A stretch of DNA of 64,000 nucleotides, taken from NCBI RefSeq assembly GCF_003731635.1, contig NZ_RCUA01000002.1, positions 62,001 through 126,000 of the forward strand, read 5' to 3'. The position numbers and the translations under genes were made by a program. The DNA is from Marisediminitalea oceani (GTDB lineage Bacteria > Pseudomonadota > Gammaproteobacteria > Enterobacterales > Alteromonadaceae). Every line of letters begins with the position of its first letter. Position 1 is the first letter of the stretch. Below are positions 45,344 through 56,896 of the stretch, one piece after another. Below the pieces are notes generated by a model. That model was not told the DNA's origin. It worked only from the letters and a program-made list of their open reading frames with translations, and searched no databases.

Positions 45344-45912
45344 CCCGCCTGGCCGACTCACTGCTGGCAGAGATTCGAAGCTGTACACTGTGCGCCGGTA
45401 ACCTGCCCTATCCACCGCGGCCCATTGTGCAAATTGAGGAACAGGCACGTATCCTGATTATTGGCCAGGCACCGGGAATAAAAGCACACGACAGCAGCCA
45501 ACCCTGGAATGATGCCAGTGGCGACAAGTTACGTGGTTGGCTGGGCGTTAACCGCGAGCAGTTCTATTCACCAATCTTTACCCACCTGCCAATGGCGTTT
45601 TGTTTTCCCGGCTATAAAAATGGTGCGGATGCGCCGCCGCCTAAAATTTGCGCCGTTACCTGGCACGCTAAAGTGCAGGCGCAGGTAAAACCTGCGCTCA
45701 CGCTATACATTGGCCGCTATGCTCAGCAGTATTATCTACCCGAACATAAAACACTAACCGAGGCAGTAAGGTCCACCACACAGTCACCAGGTAATGCATA
45801 CTCGCTACCGCATCCTTCGGGGAGAAATAACCGCTGGCAGGCGCGCAACCCGTGGTTTGAGGCGCATTCGCTCGAAGTGTTACGCCGTAGCGTTGCTGAG
45901 GTGTTAGGGTAA
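45340..45912 (+). CDS. Uracil-DNA glycosylase superfamily protein
   Basis: A 190-residue protein of the UDG-like superfamily, with N-terminal CTLC (15-18), motif A GQAPGIKAHDSSQPWNDASGD near 43-63, and motif B-like LPHPSGRNNRW near 155. The family removes deaminated bases from DNA; this branch lacks the full 4Fe-4S cysteine set of family 4 enzymes (only one clear CxxC). Its start overlaps the LysR stop (ATGA), so it is co-transcribed with that regulator. Activity is uncertain. Confidence 0.8.
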   Translation: MTRLADSLLAEIRSCTLCAGNLPYPPRPIVQIEEQARILIIGQAPGIKAHDSSQPWNDASGDKLRGWLGVNREQFYSPIFTHLPMAFCFPGYKNGADAPPPKICAVTWHAKVQAQVKPALTLYIGRYAQQYYLPEHKTLTEAVRSTTQSPGNAYSLPHPSGRNNRWQARNPWFEAHSLEVLRRSVAEVLG

Positions 45913-46181
45913 TCTAACAGTAATAATCAGCATTGAGCCGCAAAAAAGAGCGCGGGATAAACACCAATTAATGGCCTTTTATGCAGAACCAGTGAAAGCG
46001 ACTCTCAAGGAGAAAAACAGGATATAAAAACTGAATTTACTCGTAGATTGCGGGCTTACGACTAATGCGGTTAATAAAACGCCACATCAGCTGGACAGGC
46101 CAGCAATGTTTCTTTATATTGCGCGCCTTTAATGCCTTTTCACCGGCGTCCGCCAATTTTTATCTATCCCGGAAGACTGTT

Positions 46182-47771
46182 TTGATTACCACCGCCAACA
46201 TCACTATGCAATTTGGCTCTGAGCCACTGTTTGAAAATATTTCTGCCAAATTCGGCAACGGCAATCGTTATGGCCTGATTGGCGCTAACGGCTGTGGTAA
46301 ATCCACCCTGATGAAAATCCTGAGCGGCAAATTAACGCCAACTGCAGGCAATGTGTCACTGGCTCCGGGCACCAAGCTGGGTATTTTGAATCAGGACCAG
46401 TTTGCCTTTGAAGACATGAGCGTAGTCGATGCTGTGATCATGGGCGACCGTGAACTCTGGGAAGTAAAACAGCGCCGCGACGAAATCTACGCCAAAGCCG
46501 AAATGAGCGAAGCAGAAGGTATGGAAGTGGCCGAGCTGGAAGTGCAGTTTGCGGAAATGGATGGTTACACCGCCGAGTCCCGCGCCGGTGATATTCTGAT
46601 TTCAGCCGGCATTGAAGAAAGCTATCACTTTGGTTTAATGCGCGAAGTGGCGCCAGGCCGTAAGGTTCGTGTACTACTGGCCCAGGCATTATTTGCCGAA
46701 CCCGACGTGCTGCTGCTCGACGAACCTACCAACAACCTGGATATTTATACCATTCACTGGCTGGCCGAAGAGCTGAACAAGCGTAAGTCCACCATGATCA
46801 TCATTTCCCACGATCGCCACTTTTTAAACTCGGTTTGTACCCACATGGCCGATATTGATTACGGCGAACTGCGCATTTACCCGGGTAATTACGACGCTTT
46901 TGTAGAAGCGGCGGCACTGGTGCAGGAACAGCTGCAAAACGAAAATGCCAAGAAAAGCGCTGAAATTGAAGAACTGCAAAGCTTCGTAGCGCGCTTCTCT
47001 GCCAACGCCTCAAAGGCAAAGCAAGCCACCTCGCGGGCCAGACGTCTGGAGAAAATCGAGCTGGCCGACATTAAGGCCTCGAGCCGTCGTAAGCCTTATA
47101 TTCAGTTTAAGCAGCACAAAAAACTTCACCGTTTAGCCATTACCCTGGAAGAGCTCGGTCACGGTTATACCGGTGAGCATCTGTTCAGTGGCGGAAACCT
47201 GCTGCTGGAAGCCGGTGCCAAACTGGCGATTATTGGTGAAAACGGTGCAGGTAAAACCACCTTACTTAAATGCCTGATTGGTGATGAAACCGCCAAAGAA
47301 GGTACCGTAAAGTGGGCCGAAAATGCGGCTGTAGGTTATGTTCCTCAGGATAGCTCGAAAGACTTTGCCAACGACATGACTATGTTTGAGTGGATGTCAC
47401 AATGGCGCCAGCCCAAACACGATGACCTGCAGGTTAAAGCCATGCTGGGCCGCCTGCTGTTTGGCTCTGACGACTTTAACAAGAAAGTCAGCGTGTGCTC
47501 AGGGGGTGAAAAGAACCGCCTGTTATTTGGTAAAATCATGCTTCAGGACATTAACGTACTGGTAATGGATGAGCCTACCAACCACCTGGACATGGAGTCT
47601 ATCGAGGCGCTTAACATTGCGCTGATGGCCTTTGAAGGCACAGTAATTTTTGTTAGCCACGACCGTGAATTTGTTGAGTCACTGGCCACCCAGGTGATCG
47701 AAATTAAAGATAAGCAAATCACTCACTTCGACGGCACCTACGAAGAATTCCAGGCGCACCTGGGCAACTAA
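46182..47771 (+). CDS. ybiT: ABC-F family ATPase, YbiT-like
   Basis: A 529-residue soluble protein with two ABC domains, closely matching E. coli YbiT (530 residues): first Walker [21 protein letters not shown]; inter-domain linker [20 protein letters not shown]; second Walker [19 protein letters not shown] and [16 protein letters not shown] proteins bind the ribosome and rescue stalled translation; no membrane part. The TTG start at 46182 has GGAAG 6 bases upstream and restores the family N-terminus ([15 protein letters not shown]); upstream codons are non-conserved. Its stop codon overlaps that of the convergent RND gene. Confidence 0.9.
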   Translation: MITTANITMQFGSEPLFENISAKFGNGNRYGLIGANGCGKSTLMKILSGKLTPTAGNVSLAPGTKLGILNQDQFAFEDMSVVDAVIMGDRELWEVKQRRDEIYAKAEMSEAEGMEVAELEVQFAEMDGYTAESRAGDILISAGIEESYHFGLMREVAPGRKVRVLLAQALFAEPDVLLLDEPTNNLDIYTIHWLAEELNKRKSTMIIISHDRHFLNSVCTHMADIDYGELRIYPGNYDAFVEAAALVQEQLQNENAKKSAEIEELQSFVARFSANASKAKQATSRARRLEKIELADIKASSRRKPYIQFKQHKKLHRLAITLEELGHGYTGEHLFSGGNLLLEAGAKLAIIGENGAGKTTLLKCLIGDETAKEGTVKWAENAAVGYVPQDSSKDFANDMTMFEWMSQWRQPKHDDLQVKAMLGRLLFGSDDFNKKVSVCSGGEKNRLLFGKIMLQDINVLVMDEPTNHLDMESIEALNIALMAFEGTVIFVSHDREFVESLATQVIEIKDKQITHFDGTYEEFQAHLGN

Positions 47772-50700
47772 TCGGAACTGGTACTGGCTTTGGGTGCAAA
47801 CCGGGCCAGTACCGTTACCAACAAGGCGGGTAAAAATGTCACGCTCAACACAGTGGAGACAAAAATACCGCTGAGTACGATAATCCCTACCCCACGATAC
47901 AGCTCTGTCCCTTCACCGGGGATCACCACCAGCGGTGCCAGCCCGAAGATCGTGGTACAGGTAGACATCATTATTGGCCGTAAACGCACTTCCACAGCCT
48001 GTTTTACCGCACTATGTAAAGCTTCGCCCTGAGCCAGTAATCGCCGGGTCTGATCAACTATCAGAATTGGGTTATTCACCACCGTGCCCAGCAAAATTAG
48101 AAAGCCCAGCATGGTGATCATATCAAAGGGTTGGTAAGCACCGCCGAGCATGCCCGATACAGCGTTGTTGGCAATTAACCCCAACAGGCCACCCGCCATC
48201 CCCAGAGGAATAATGGTGAGAATAAACGCCGGGTAGCCCCAGTGATTAAAGATGGCCACCAGCAACAGGTAGCACAACGCAATGGCAATCAAAAAGTTTA
48301 CCGATAAGGCATCCTGTGTGGCGGCGAGCTGATCGGCCGCGCCGGTGATCCGGGTACTCACGCTTTGCGGGATAGCACCGCTTTCGCGCAGCTCCGGCAA
48401 TAAGGTGTTTTTAACCGTGTTAACGGCCGTTTCAAGGGCCACTTCTTTGAGGGCAATCACATAGACCGAAACGGTGCGCTCGCCATCTATGCGCCGCACC
48501 GTGTCGCTACGTTTACTTTCCAGTAAAGTGGCAATGGCGTTGAGCGGTAAAATAGTACCTTGCGGGGTAAGAATGGGCGTTGTGGCAAGTTGCTCAATGC
48601 TCTGCTGATTGCCAGCGTTGTTGAACAAAAACATGTCCACCTGATCGTCATTGAGTAAAAACTCATCCACAAAGGCCCCGTCACTCACTGCGGCCACCGA
48701 GTAACCAAAATCATCGCCATTCATGCCGAGTTCGGCAAGTCGCTGCCAGTCCGGGCGAATCTCAATAAAGGGTTGTTCAAGGGTCAGCGAGCCGGGATCG
48801 GAATTAATCTGAGGGTTATTAAAATAGTCATCCGCTTTGGTGTATAACGCATTGGCCGCCTGATATAACGCATTAATATCGCTACCGGAAAAGTCTACCG
48901 CCACTGCCCGGGTACCGCCATCGTTGCTAGAGATAATCGACCCTTTGGTGGAAAACGCCCGCATGCCGGGGTAGCTCTCAAACTTCTCGTTTATAAGAGC
49001 CATCATATCGCCCACCTCATCGGGATTAACCGGCATGGTGACCATCCATACGCTACCTATGCTTACTCGCATATTATAAAACTGCAGAGCCGGAAATTCT
49101 GCCTCACCACGCCCGTAAGCTTGAGGATCGGCGTTCACGTAGGGTGTAAAGAATGCCCTGAGCTCATCACCAATTTCCTGCATAGACGATAAGTTATAAT
49201 CCGGTGGCGCAGTCATGGTCGAAAACGCTTTGGGCTCCTCGCCTTCCGGCAGGTATTCCGCCGCAGGCATCAGCCACCAGGCGCTACCTAATATCAACAC
49301 CACTCCCGCCACTACGATTACCAGCGCGCGAAGGCGCGAACTAATAACCGCCGAAACCAGCCACAGACATTTTGCGGTAAACCATTTCTGGCCACTGGCG
49401 TCGCTATCTTCTGGTTTGGGCTGACGGGCCATGGCTACCGGAATAACAAAAATGGCGGCGAGCATAGAGGCAAAAATCGCCCCGGCAATCGCAATGGCAA
49501 CATCTGAATAAAGTTGCCCGGCTTCCTGTTCAATAAACAAGATAGGCGCAAACACCAGGATGGTAGTTACCGTAGAGGCGAGCACCGCCGGCCATACATC
49601 CTTAACCCCTTCTACCGAGGCCTTAAACCGGCTCAGCCCCTGTCGCCGGAATTGCACAATGGATTCGAGCACCACAATGGTGTTATCTACCGTCATGCCA
49701 ATGGCGAAAGCCACCCCAGCCATGGAAATAACGTTAATGGTGCGGCCAAAGGCCAGCAAGGCAATAAATGCGGCAATCGTACACAGCGGGATGCCCATTA
49801 CGCCAATGAGCGTGGAGCGCACCGAACGCAGAAAATAAAACATCACCAGCGTTGCCAGCCCTGCCCCTAATGCCAGGTTAACCATCACGTTGCGCAGCGA
49901 ACTGGAAACATACAGCACGTCGTCAGTAAACAGCTCCATTTTAAGGCCGTTAGGGCGTAATACCTGCTCGTTAAGTTGATCAACAATTGGCAGGATCTGC
50001 TGTTTAATGGCTATTACGTTTGAGCCTGTTTCACGGCGCACCGCGAGCCCAAGGTTACGATCGCCATTGGCATAGGAAAGCTGGCGCCGTTCAAAGTGAT
50101 CGAGTTTAACTTCGGCCACATCCTTTAAATACACGTTGGTATTGTTGATGCGCTGGATGATGAGGTTTTCCAGCTCGTTTAACTGCTCAAAACGCCCTAC
50201 TACCCGCAGTAAATAGCGGCTTTTATCGGCTTCGATGTCACCGGCGGAGGAGTCCTGGTTACGCTGGACAATAGCATTGCGCACCTCAATCAAGCTAATC
50301 CCGCGTTGGGCCAGCTTTGCCGGATCGACCATGATTTGTACCTGACGACGAGAACCACCACTGATTTCAATTTGCGATACGCCCTCAACGCTTTCCATTT
50401 GCGGGCGAACCACCTCGTCGGCAAAGTCATAAAGCATATCAATATCCAGCGCCATGGGATTCCCCTCAGCGGGGATCAACTGAAAGTACATGAAGGCGTT
50501 ACTGGAAAAGGAATCAGAGAATAACTGCGGCTGGTCGACATTCTCCGGGTAATCAGGCACCTGACTTAGCGCGTTACTGACCCGGATCAAGGCTTCATTA
50601 ACATCCACACCAAACGGGAATTCAAGCTCTACCCGCCCCTCGCCCATTTCGGCAAAGGAGATCATCCGTTTTAACCCGGTGATATTGCGCAGGTAGCGTT

Positions 50701-50896
50701 CCTGCTCAATGAGGATCTCTTTTTCGATGTCTTGCGGCGTGGCACCAGGCCAGCCGGTTTGCACGGTGATGGTTCTGACTTCCAGATCAGGGATCATCTG
50801 CACAGGAATCGACAGCGCCGCCACAATCCCCATAATACAGCTAATCCCGACGACTACGGCAACCAGAATGCCGCGCTTTACTGTTGCCTCAATCAT
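47768..50896 (-). CDS. RND efflux pump inner-membrane permease (AcrB/HAE1 family)
   Basis: A 1042-residue proton-driven exporter with 12 helices and two large periplasmic loops: TM1 [42 protein letters not shown]4 [19 protein letters not shown] carrying the acidic proton-relay residue, and the second-half counterpart [15 protein letters not shown] and [20 protein letters not shown]. It overlaps the adaptor gene by 8 bases. No outer-membrane channel is encoded nearby, so it would share a TolC-type partner. Substrates unknown. Confidence 0.88.
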   Translation of the reverse strand: MIEATVKRGILVAVVVGISCIMGIVAALSIPVQMIPDLEVRTITVQTGWPGATPQDIEKEILIEQERYLRNITGLKRMISFAEMGEGRVELEFPFGVDVNEALIRVSNALSQVPDYPENVDQPQLFSDSFSSNAFMYFQLIPAEGNPMALDIDMLYDFADEVVRPQMESVEGVSQIEISGGSRRQVQIMVDPAKLAQRGISLIEVRNAIVQRNQDSSAGDIEADKSRYLLRVVGRFEQLNELENLIIQRINNTNVYLKDVAEVKLDHFERRQLSYANGDRNLGLAVRRETGSNVIAIKQQILPIVDQLNEQVLRPNGLKMELFTDDVLYVSSSLRNVMVNLALGAGLATLVMFYFLRSVRSTLIGVMGIPLCTIAAFIALLAFGRTINVISMAGVAFAIGMTVDNTIVVLESIVQFRRQGLSRFKASVEGVKDVWPAVLASTVTTILVFAPILFIEQEAGQLYSDVAIAIAGAIFASMLAAIFVIPVAMARQPKPEDSDASGQKWFTAKCLWLVSAVISSRLRALVIVVAGVVLILGSAWWLMPAAEYLPEGEEPKAFSTMTAPPDYNLSSMQEIGDELRAFFTPYVNADPQAYGRGEAEFPALQFYNMRVSIGSVWMVTMPVNPDEVGDMMALINEKFESYPGMRAFSTKGSIISSNDGGTRAVAVDFSGSDINALYQAANALYTKADDYFNNPQINSDPGSLTLEQPFIEIRPDWQRLAELGMNGDDFGYSVAAVSDGAFVDEFLLNDDQVDMFLFNNAGNQQSIEQLATTPILTPQGTILPLNAIATLLESKRSDTVRRIDGERTVSVYVIALKEVALETAVNTVKNTLLPELRESGAIPQSVSTRITGAADQLAATQDALSVNFLIAIALCYLLLVAIFNHWGYPAFILTIIPLGMAGGLLGLIANNAVSGMLGGAYQPFDMITMLGFLILLGTVVNNPILIVDQTRRLLAQGEALHSAVKQAVEVRLRPIMMSTCTTIFGLAPLVVIPGEGTELYRGVGIIVLSGIFVSTVLSVTFLPALLVTVLARFAPKASTSSD

Positions 50897-51965
50897 TGAT
50901 TTCAGACCTGTTGGTCACAGTGACTGCCGCCTCGTTATACAACCGCGAGACGCCAGAGATAGCATATAATTGTCCCTCACTCGCATTGGCAACTAACACT
51001 GCATCGCCCTGCTGACGAACAATATTCACCAGTACCCGGCTGGCCTTATTGTTGTTAATGGCAAACACACTGGCACCACCATCAGGATGCTGCCTGATCG
51101 CGCTTGTCGGCAACCACACCTGCTTGTTTTCCAGTTGCGGCAGCATGATTTCAGCTTCGGCGGACATTCCCACCAGCAAGTCGGTATTCTCCGGCAACGC
51201 GATGTGCGCGGTGAAGCTGCGACCCTGACCGCCTGAGGCAGCAACCAGGCGCTCCAGCTTGCCGGTAATGGTATCGTGCAGGCCGGTATCCGGATGAATG
51301 CTGATGTCGCCATTAAGGTTGGTAAAATAACTGTAGTATTCCTGCGGCACTTCGATGGTAAGGCGTTTCGCCTGCTGAGAGACTAAACCGAGCACGGCGG
51401 TGGTTGGCTCCACCCACTCCCCTACATCAACATCCCGCTGATAAATAACACCATCAAATGGCGCTTTTAGCGTATGACGGGAAACAACTTCTTTGCGCAA
51501 AGCAAGGATTGCTTTGAGTCTGGCCAGCTCCGCTTTAGCGTTGGCCACTTCGGCTTTACGCTGCTGAAATAAGGTTTTGGCAGCGAGTTGTTGTTGTGAT
51601 AACGCATCCACTTCAGTTAGCAGGCGCTCGGCCTCGTTGTAAGCAACAGTGCCTACTTCGAGCTCGGCCTCAGCTTGTTGACGCGCCAGCTCAGCGAGCT
51701 TGCTATCGAGAGTCAGTAATGGCTGACCCTGCTGAACATGATCGCCTACTTCCACAAAAAGCTTATCGACAAATCCTGCCTGCAGCGGTGCAAGGAAGGC
51801 ATCATTGGCGGAACTAACGGCGCCACTTAAGGTAATACTTTGATATTTCTGACTGGCCACCGGATAGGCCGCCGTCACTTTAATAGGTGAGTCTTGCGCG
51901 CTTGTAGGGAAACTGATGCCCATACAAGCAAATAACATGAACAGGTATTTGATACAGCCGTACAT
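50889..51965 (-). CDS. RND efflux periplasmic adaptor subunit (MFP)
   Basis: A 358-residue exported adaptor: signal peptide (cleavage after TSA, about residue 23), barrel-sandwich hybrid half-motif QAGFVDKLFVEVGDHVQQGQPLLTL near 62-86, alpha-helical hairpin (about 90-165) rich in Ala/Gln/Glu, LKAPFDGVIYQRDVDVGEWV, and a beta-barrel. It bridges the RND permease and an outer-membrane channel. First gene of a two-gene operon. Confidence 0.87.
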   Translation of the reverse strand: MYGCIKYLFMLFACMGISFPTSAQDSPIKVTAAYPVASQKYQSITLSGAVSSANDAFLAPLQAGFVDKLFVEVGDHVQQGQPLLTLDSKLAELARQQAEAELEVGTVAYNEAERLLTEVDALSQQQLAAKTLFQQRKAEVANAKAELARLKAILALRKEVVSRHTLKAPFDGVIYQRDVDVGEWVEPTTAVLGLVSQQAKRLTIEVPQEYYSYFTNLNGDISIHPDTGLHDTITGKLERLVAASGGQGRSFTAHIALPENTDLLVGMSAEAEIMLPQLENKQVWLPTSAIRQHPDGGASVFAINNNKASRVLVNIVRQQGDAVLVANASEGQLYAISGVSRLYNEAAVTVTNRSEIND

Positions 51966-52204
51966 TGCGCCTCCGGTGTTTCCATCACTTTTTACCCGGA
52001 CCGGGTAGTTATTACAGAGTGCAACCGGTTACACAACAGCCACTCCCTAACTTTTCATTTTGTACCTCAACAGGTTAAAAATAGATCAGTGATGTAACAA
52101 GCCGGTAACTGTGTAAGGGGAACTAAAGAGCTTAGCCAGAAAGGTAGTAAGGAGAGCAAATAAGTAACGGGCCGCGAGTGCGGCCGATAGGAGCAAAGTT
52201 AAAA

Positions 52205-53695
52205 TCAGGCCGCAGCGCTTTGAGCCAGGCCATCAACCGACACATCTACGTGGCGCTCGAGACCTTCTTCGTTATAAGTGACAGACGCCACCAATGAAGC
52301 AAAATCTACCGTTAACTGCGCGGCAGACTGCTCTGCCTGCCAGTTAAGGCGCAGGATATTTTGCTGTTGTGTAACGCTAAATTCACCTGCCAGCGCGGCC
52401 AGCGAATTACGTAATCGAATCAGCGCAATCAATGCTTTGACTACGGGCTTTTCAAGTGACTCACTGACGGCCTGTTCATCCAGATAAGGGCGGTTGATGT
52501 CACGGCCCACATTGGTTTTGGCCAGCAATGCCATATCATTTTCGGCAGCAAAGAGTCCGGCGTAATACACCTGTGGGATCCCCGGCGAGAATATCTGCAC
52601 TGCACGAGCAATCAGGTAAGCCTGGTCATTGGCGCCCAGCGCGTTGTAATAGGTGCAATTTACCTGATATAAATCCAGGTTACTGGCCGCCGCGCCGGTC
52701 GCCTCGCGACTCTGGCCATTGCTGTTTACGTGAATTTGCTCAACCAGTGAATCAATCTGAGCAGCATTAAGTAGCCCGGGTTTATCACCTTCCGGGCCCA
52801 CATCCACAATGCCGATACCATCGTGAGTGTCCAGCACTGTAACGCAATTGCGTGGCGAAATTTGCAACCAGTTAGCCAGTGCAGAGGGATCGCCACTAAA
52901 CAGGCTGTGCAGTACCAGTGGCGGCATAGCAAAGTCGTACACCATATCGCAGCGCTTGGCGATTTCAATTTGAGTTTTATAGTAACTGTGTATCTCAACC
53001 AGGCACTTCATATTGCGGCTATGGGCCTGCTGGCTGAGGTCTTCGATAAAATCAAAGGTTTCTTCCAGCATAAAGCAATTAGTGCCCGGCTTTTTAATGG
53101 CGTAGCCGGCTGCATCCAAACGAATAAGATCCACGTTGTTGCGCTCGAACGCGGTTAAGATTCTTTCAAGATACGCCTGACCCGCCTCGGAGGCGACATC
53201 AATGTCGATCTGGTTAGAGGTGAATGTGGTCCAGAACGGCACGGTTTGGCCATTTTGCAGGGTAATATCGGTAAAACACGGCGTGGGGCGCGGGCGATAT
53301 ATTTTTGCGATATCCTGGTGTTCATCTGCCGCAAAGACTTTGTCGCGGGTCAGAAACAGCGGCCAGAACGGCGATGACTGGCCATTTGCTAACACATCCA
53401 GAAACTGAGGGCTTTGTGCCGACATATGGTTAACAATCATATCGGCCATAATGTCCATATTTTCACCCAGCTCACCGACATCCTGCCAACTGCCTAGCCG
53501 GCTATCCACTTCGGTATGGTCGATGGGATCAAATCCAGCATCTTCGCCATCGATAGGATAGAAAAAAGGCAATAAATGCACGCCGCCAAACACGCCTTTT
53601 AACTGGTTACTAAACAGCGCATTTAACGCCTTGATGTCACCACCGCCTAAACGGTCTACATAGGTAATCAACTGGACATCATTTGAACGATTCAT
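52205..53695 (-). CDS. Sucrose phosphorylase (GH13 subfamily 18)
   Basis: A 496-residue enzyme closely resembling bifidobacterial sucrose phosphorylase: VQLITYVDRLGGGDIK at the start, nucleophile Asp in LIRLDAAGYAIKKPGTNCFM, general acid/base Glu in CLVEIHSYYKTQIEIA and transition-state Asp in VLDTHDGIGIVDVG, then GAAASNLDLYQVNCTYYNAL. It phosphorolyses sucrose (or a related glucoside such as sucrose-6-phosphate or glucosylglycerol) to glucose-1-phosphate. The ATG at 53695 has a weak TGAG site; a GTG lies four codons upstream. No sucrose transporter or regulator is in the window. Confidence 0.85.
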   Translation of the reverse strand: MNRSNDVQLITYVDRLGGGDIKALNALFSNQLKGVFGGVHLLPFFYPIDGEDAGFDPIDHTEVDSRLGSWQDVGELGENMDIMADMIVNHMSAQSPQFLDVLANGQSSPFWPLFLTRDKVFAADEHQDIAKIYRPRPTPCFTDITLQNGQTVPFWTTFTSNQIDIDVASEAGQAYLERILTAFERNNVDLIRLDAAGYAIKKPGTNCFMLEETFDFIEDLSQQAHSRNMKCLVEIHSYYKTQIEIAKRCDMVYDFAMPPLVLHSLFSGDPSALANWLQISPRNCVTVLDTHDGIGIVDVGPEGDKPGLLNAAQIDSLVEQIHVNSNGQSREATGAAASNLDLYQVNCTYYNALGANDQAYLIARAVQIFSPGIPQVYYAGLFAAENDMALLAKTNVGRDINRPYLDEQAVSESLEKPVVKALIALIRLRNSLAALAGEFSVTQQQNILRLNWQAEQSAAQLTVDFASLVASVTYNEEGLERHVDVSVDGLAQSAAA

Positions 53696-53712
53696 AACAA
53701 CACTCACAAGAA

Positions 53713-53726
53713 CTTAATCGATTAAG
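53713..53726. promoter_or_regulatory. LacI-family-type operator upstream of sucrose phosphorylase
   Basis: Perfect 14-base palindrome CTTAATCGATTAAG with central CG, 18 bases before the start codon; typical of LacI-type regulators of sugar genes. Confidence 0.6.
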
Positions 53727-54040
53727 ATAAATAATCGGATAATTCACTCCATTTGGCAAGTGTTATTTTTATGTTAATAGACAAGTAACTGTTCTACAGT
53801 GCTTTTAAGAACGCCAAAAACGCTAACAATTAGAGTAACCTATCGGTGGTAAAGAGAATTTCATTATAAATACAAAACCATTTCACCAGTCAACCAGATC
53901 CATAAAATCGACCGTTTAGCTTACCGTTAGAAAGTGGCAGCCGTTCATACACGGCCGCCGCCATGATCTTAACAGCCTCTTAGCTGACTTAATTAGTTAA
54001 GTCAGCTTAAGAAGATGTTTCCGAACACGGTGATTCAATG
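53727..54040. other. Intergenic region between GH2 and sucrose phosphorylase genes
   Basis: About 310 bases with no gene. It holds the 26-base palindrome listed separately and AT-rich promoter-like sequence next to the sucrose phosphorylase gene. Confidence 0.4.
53982..54007. repeat. 26-base palindrome (hairpin or second operator)
   Basis: AGCTGACTTAA-TTAG-TTAAGTCAGCT. Its core CTTAATTAGTTAAG (53988-54001) differs from the sucrose operator at 3 of 14 positions. It may instead terminate the GH2 transcript, although no T-run follows. Confidence 0.5.
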
Positions 54041-56749
54041 TTACTCGGCGGAAATCACTATTGTTGCCGGTGCTAAACCTTTGGCTTTTGCAGTGATCAT
54101 TATTTCACCGGCAGAATCTGCAGATTTAACAATGGCCAGCGCTTTGCCGCTAAACGCTTTTCGCGTTGCAGAGGGAAATGGCGTGAAGTTGGTCGAGTCA
54201 CCATTGTCAGTAGCCACCAGCTTGCCAGCACCGTTAACCGAAAAGTCAATCTGCTGAGTGGCTGTAGGAACAACCCTCCCGGCTGCGTCGACGACCTCCA
54301 GGGTGACAAAAGACAGGTCTTTGCCATCAGCAGTAATGTTACTGCGGTCGGCACTAAGGCGCAGAGCTGCCGCTTCGCCGGTGGTTTTAATGGTTTGCTC
54401 AGCCCATTTACGGCCATTTTTATAGGCAACAGCTTTGACCTCTCCGGGCTCGTAACGAATATCATCAAAACGGATCCGGTATGTTAACTCTGCCATTTTC
54501 TTACGTCCCATTGACTGTCCGTTGATGAATAACTCAACTTCGTCGCCGGAAGTAAAAATATGTACCGGCGTGACTTTGCCAACGCGCTCAGGCCAGTTCC
54601 AGTGTGGCAGAATATGCACCATGGGCAGGTCTGGTCGCCATTGGCTCTGGTATAGATAAAAGCGGTCTTTTTTAAAGCCAGCCAAGTCAACAATCCCTGA
54701 ATATGAACTGCGCGAAGAATAATAAGGGGTTGGCTCACCGAGGTAATCAAACCCATTCCACACAAACTGTCCGGCCACATAGGGGTGAGTATCGATGTAT
54801 TTAAATACTTTATCTGCGGAAGAGCCAAAATCCACAGCATGCAGTTCATAGGAGCTCACCTGATGAATAGATGAGTCCCCGCCCCGCCCGTCTCGTGTGG
54901 GTGAGCTCATGTCAGGTGTTACCGGAAACAAATAGATACCTCGTGAACTAAATGCAGAGGCGGTTTCACTCGATAGTATCACTTTATCAGGATGGGCCTT
55001 GTGAAACTCTGGATAAGACGGCGGTGTACGAATACGGTTAGTGCCTTCAAACTCCGGCGCCTGACGGATCCCCTCGCCCTGATAATTTAAGCTAATCAGG
55101 TCAAGCGCAGCTGAAAACGGAAAATCGGCTTTCGCCCAGTTTTTAGACGCGGTAACAGGCCGGCTGGGATCTTCCTGCTTAACAATACTTTTCAGTTTCA
55201 GAGCTACCTCAGCACCTTCTTCACCGGTGTATTGCTCGCCCACTTCGTTGCCGATATACCACATGATCACCGACGGGTGATTACGATCACGACGCACCAG
55301 AGCACGTAAATCCTGTTCGTGCCAGTCAGCAAATATCAGATGAAAATCATGAGGTGTTTTCTTTTTATACCAGCTGTCGAAGGATTCATTGAGTACCAGA
55401 ATGCCCATCTTATCGGTAAGGGCGAGCAATTCCGGCGCCGGTGGGTTATGCGCCATACGAATAGCATTGACGCCCATTTCCTGCAGAATTTCTAACTGAC
55501 GCTGTGCCGCACGTACGTTAAATGCTGCACCCAGAGCCCCCAGATCATGATGTTGATTAACCCCTTGCAGAGCAATATGTTCGCCATTGACCAGCACTCC
55601 CTGATTGGGGTCAAACTCTACTTTACGTATACCAAAGACCGTGTGATATTCATCCACCAGCTTCTCGCCCTGGTATACCTGCGAGACAATGACATAACGA
55701 TGTGGCGTTTGCGAAGGTACGGGCCCCCATAATCTGGGATTAGAGACGGTCACTGTGCTGGTAACCGCTTCGCTATGGTTACCCGCAATCATGGCGTGCC
55801 CGGTGGCAAACTTGCTGACTAACGCTCCCGTAGGTTTTCCAACATGGTTCGCCTGATAAATCTCATTTACCAGGCGCACTGCCTGACCTCTTGTTTGGGC
55901 GTTTTTAACCTTAAGGGTTAATTTCACTTCCGCCGACTCAGTACTCACATTCTCCGTGACTACCTGAGTGCCCCATTGATCCACATGAACAGGAGACGTT
56001 TTTACCAGCCAGACATTTCGATAGATGCCACCGCCCGGATACCAGCGCGAAGAATTGTTTGGATTATCGAGGCGGATTGCCAGTTGATTTACGCTATCAA
56101 AATTCAGGTAAGGCGTAAGATCAAGCCGGTATGAACTGTACCCATAAGGCCAGCCCCCGACTAAATGCCCGTTAAGCCACGCCATGGAGTAAGACATAGC
56201 ACCATCTATATCCAGATAAATTTGTTTGCCTGCATCGTCGTCAGTCAGCTTAAATTGCTTGCGATACCAGGCCACACCGTGACTGGGCAACCGCCCCATA
56301 CCGCCGCCCACTTCCGGATTGTTACCGGTGTAAAATGGCCCTTTTATCGCCCAGTCGTGAGGTAAACTCAACGCTTCCCAGTTACTGTCATCAAAATTGG
56401 TTTGTACAAAGGCAAAATCAGCCCCCGGCTTGCCCGCCGGGCGTGGATGATGTCTGGTTGTATCGCCAATAAATGCATTGCCCGTGGGCATTATCCAGGG
56501 CTTAAGTACTTGCTGCGTGGCGTTAATTTTCACCGCGTCGGTAGGTTTCGCATCAGCATTAATCGAATCATCGTAGCCGTTAATAGCCGGCCGTACATCG
56601 TAGATAAGCCCATCTGCTTTTTCTGTCGGGGAATATTTATAAAATCGCCAGTTGTCATTAAAACTGATGCGCTCACGCACTTGTGCATAACCAGGCAATG
56701 ACACAAACAAAAAAACAAACAATAAAAACCGTGCAACGCAGGATGCCAT
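54041..56749 (-). CDS. Secreted glycoside hydrolase family 2 (beta-galactosidase-like)
   Basis: A 902-residue exported enzyme: signal peptide (cleavage after GYA, about 22), sugar-binding jelly roll (about 30-230: SLPHDWAIKGP, VAWYRKQFKL), Ig-like domain, catalytic barrel (about 340-640) with ALQGVNQHHDLGALGAAFN, MAHNPPAPELL, acid/base Glu in MWYIGNEVGEQ and nucleophile Glu in ILSSETASAF, then C-terminal Ig-like domains (DUF4982 and Big-like). AGAGG lies 5 bases before the ATG. It likely trims galactosides from algal or plant glycans in the periplasm; exact linkage unknown. Confidence 0.87.
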   Translation of the reverse strand: MASCVARFLLFVFLFVSLPGYAQVRERISFNDNWRFYKYSPTEKADGLIYDVRPAINGYDDSINADAKPTDAVKINATQQVLKPWIMPTGNAFIGDTTRHHPRPAGKPGADFAFVQTNFDDSNWEALSLPHDWAIKGPFYTGNNPEVGGGMGRLPSHGVAWYRKQFKLTDDDAGKQIYLDIDGAMSYSMAWLNGHLVGGWPYGYSSYRLDLTPYLNFDSVNQLAIRLDNPNNSSRWYPGGGIYRNVWLVKTSPVHVDQWGTQVVTENVSTESAEVKLTLKVKNAQTRGQAVRLVNEIYQANHVGKPTGALVSKFATGHAMIAGNHSEAVTSTVTVSNPRLWGPVPSQTPHRYVIVSQVYQGEKLVDEYHTVFGIRKVEFDPNQGVLVNGEHIALQGVNQHHDLGALGAAFNVRAAQRQLEILQEMGVNAIRMAHNPPAPELLALTDKMGILVLNESFDSWYKKKTPHDFHLIFADWHEQDLRALVRRDRNHPSVIMWYIGNEVGEQYTGEEGAEVALKLKSIVKQEDPSRPVTASKNWAKADFPFSAALDLISLNYQGEGIRQAPEFEGTNRIRTPPSYPEFHKAHPDKVILSSETASAFSSRGIYLFPVTPDMSSPTRDGRGGDSSIHQVSSYELHAVDFGSSADKVFKYIDTHPYVAGQFVWNGFDYLGEPTPYYSSRSSYSGIVDLAGFKKDRFYLYQSQWRPDLPMVHILPHWNWPERVGKVTPVHIFTSGDEVELFINGQSMGRKKMAELTYRIRFDDIRYEPGEVKAVAYKNGRKWAEQTIKTTGEAAALRLSADRSNITADGKDLSFVTLEVVDAAGRVVPTATQQIDFSVNGAGKLVATDNGDSTNFTPFPSATRKAFSGKALAIVKSADSAGEIMITAKAKGLAPATIVISAE

Positions 56750-56896
56750 CAAAACCTCTTAATTCCCTGAATAAAAGCAATCAACAGGATAAGAAGAAAA
56801 GCGACATTGTTAAGCTGATATTAAATTAACGTAAACAAGAAACCAGTAATCGGAAGCATGCAGGAGCAGAATTACTGTCTGAACACTCCTTCAGCT

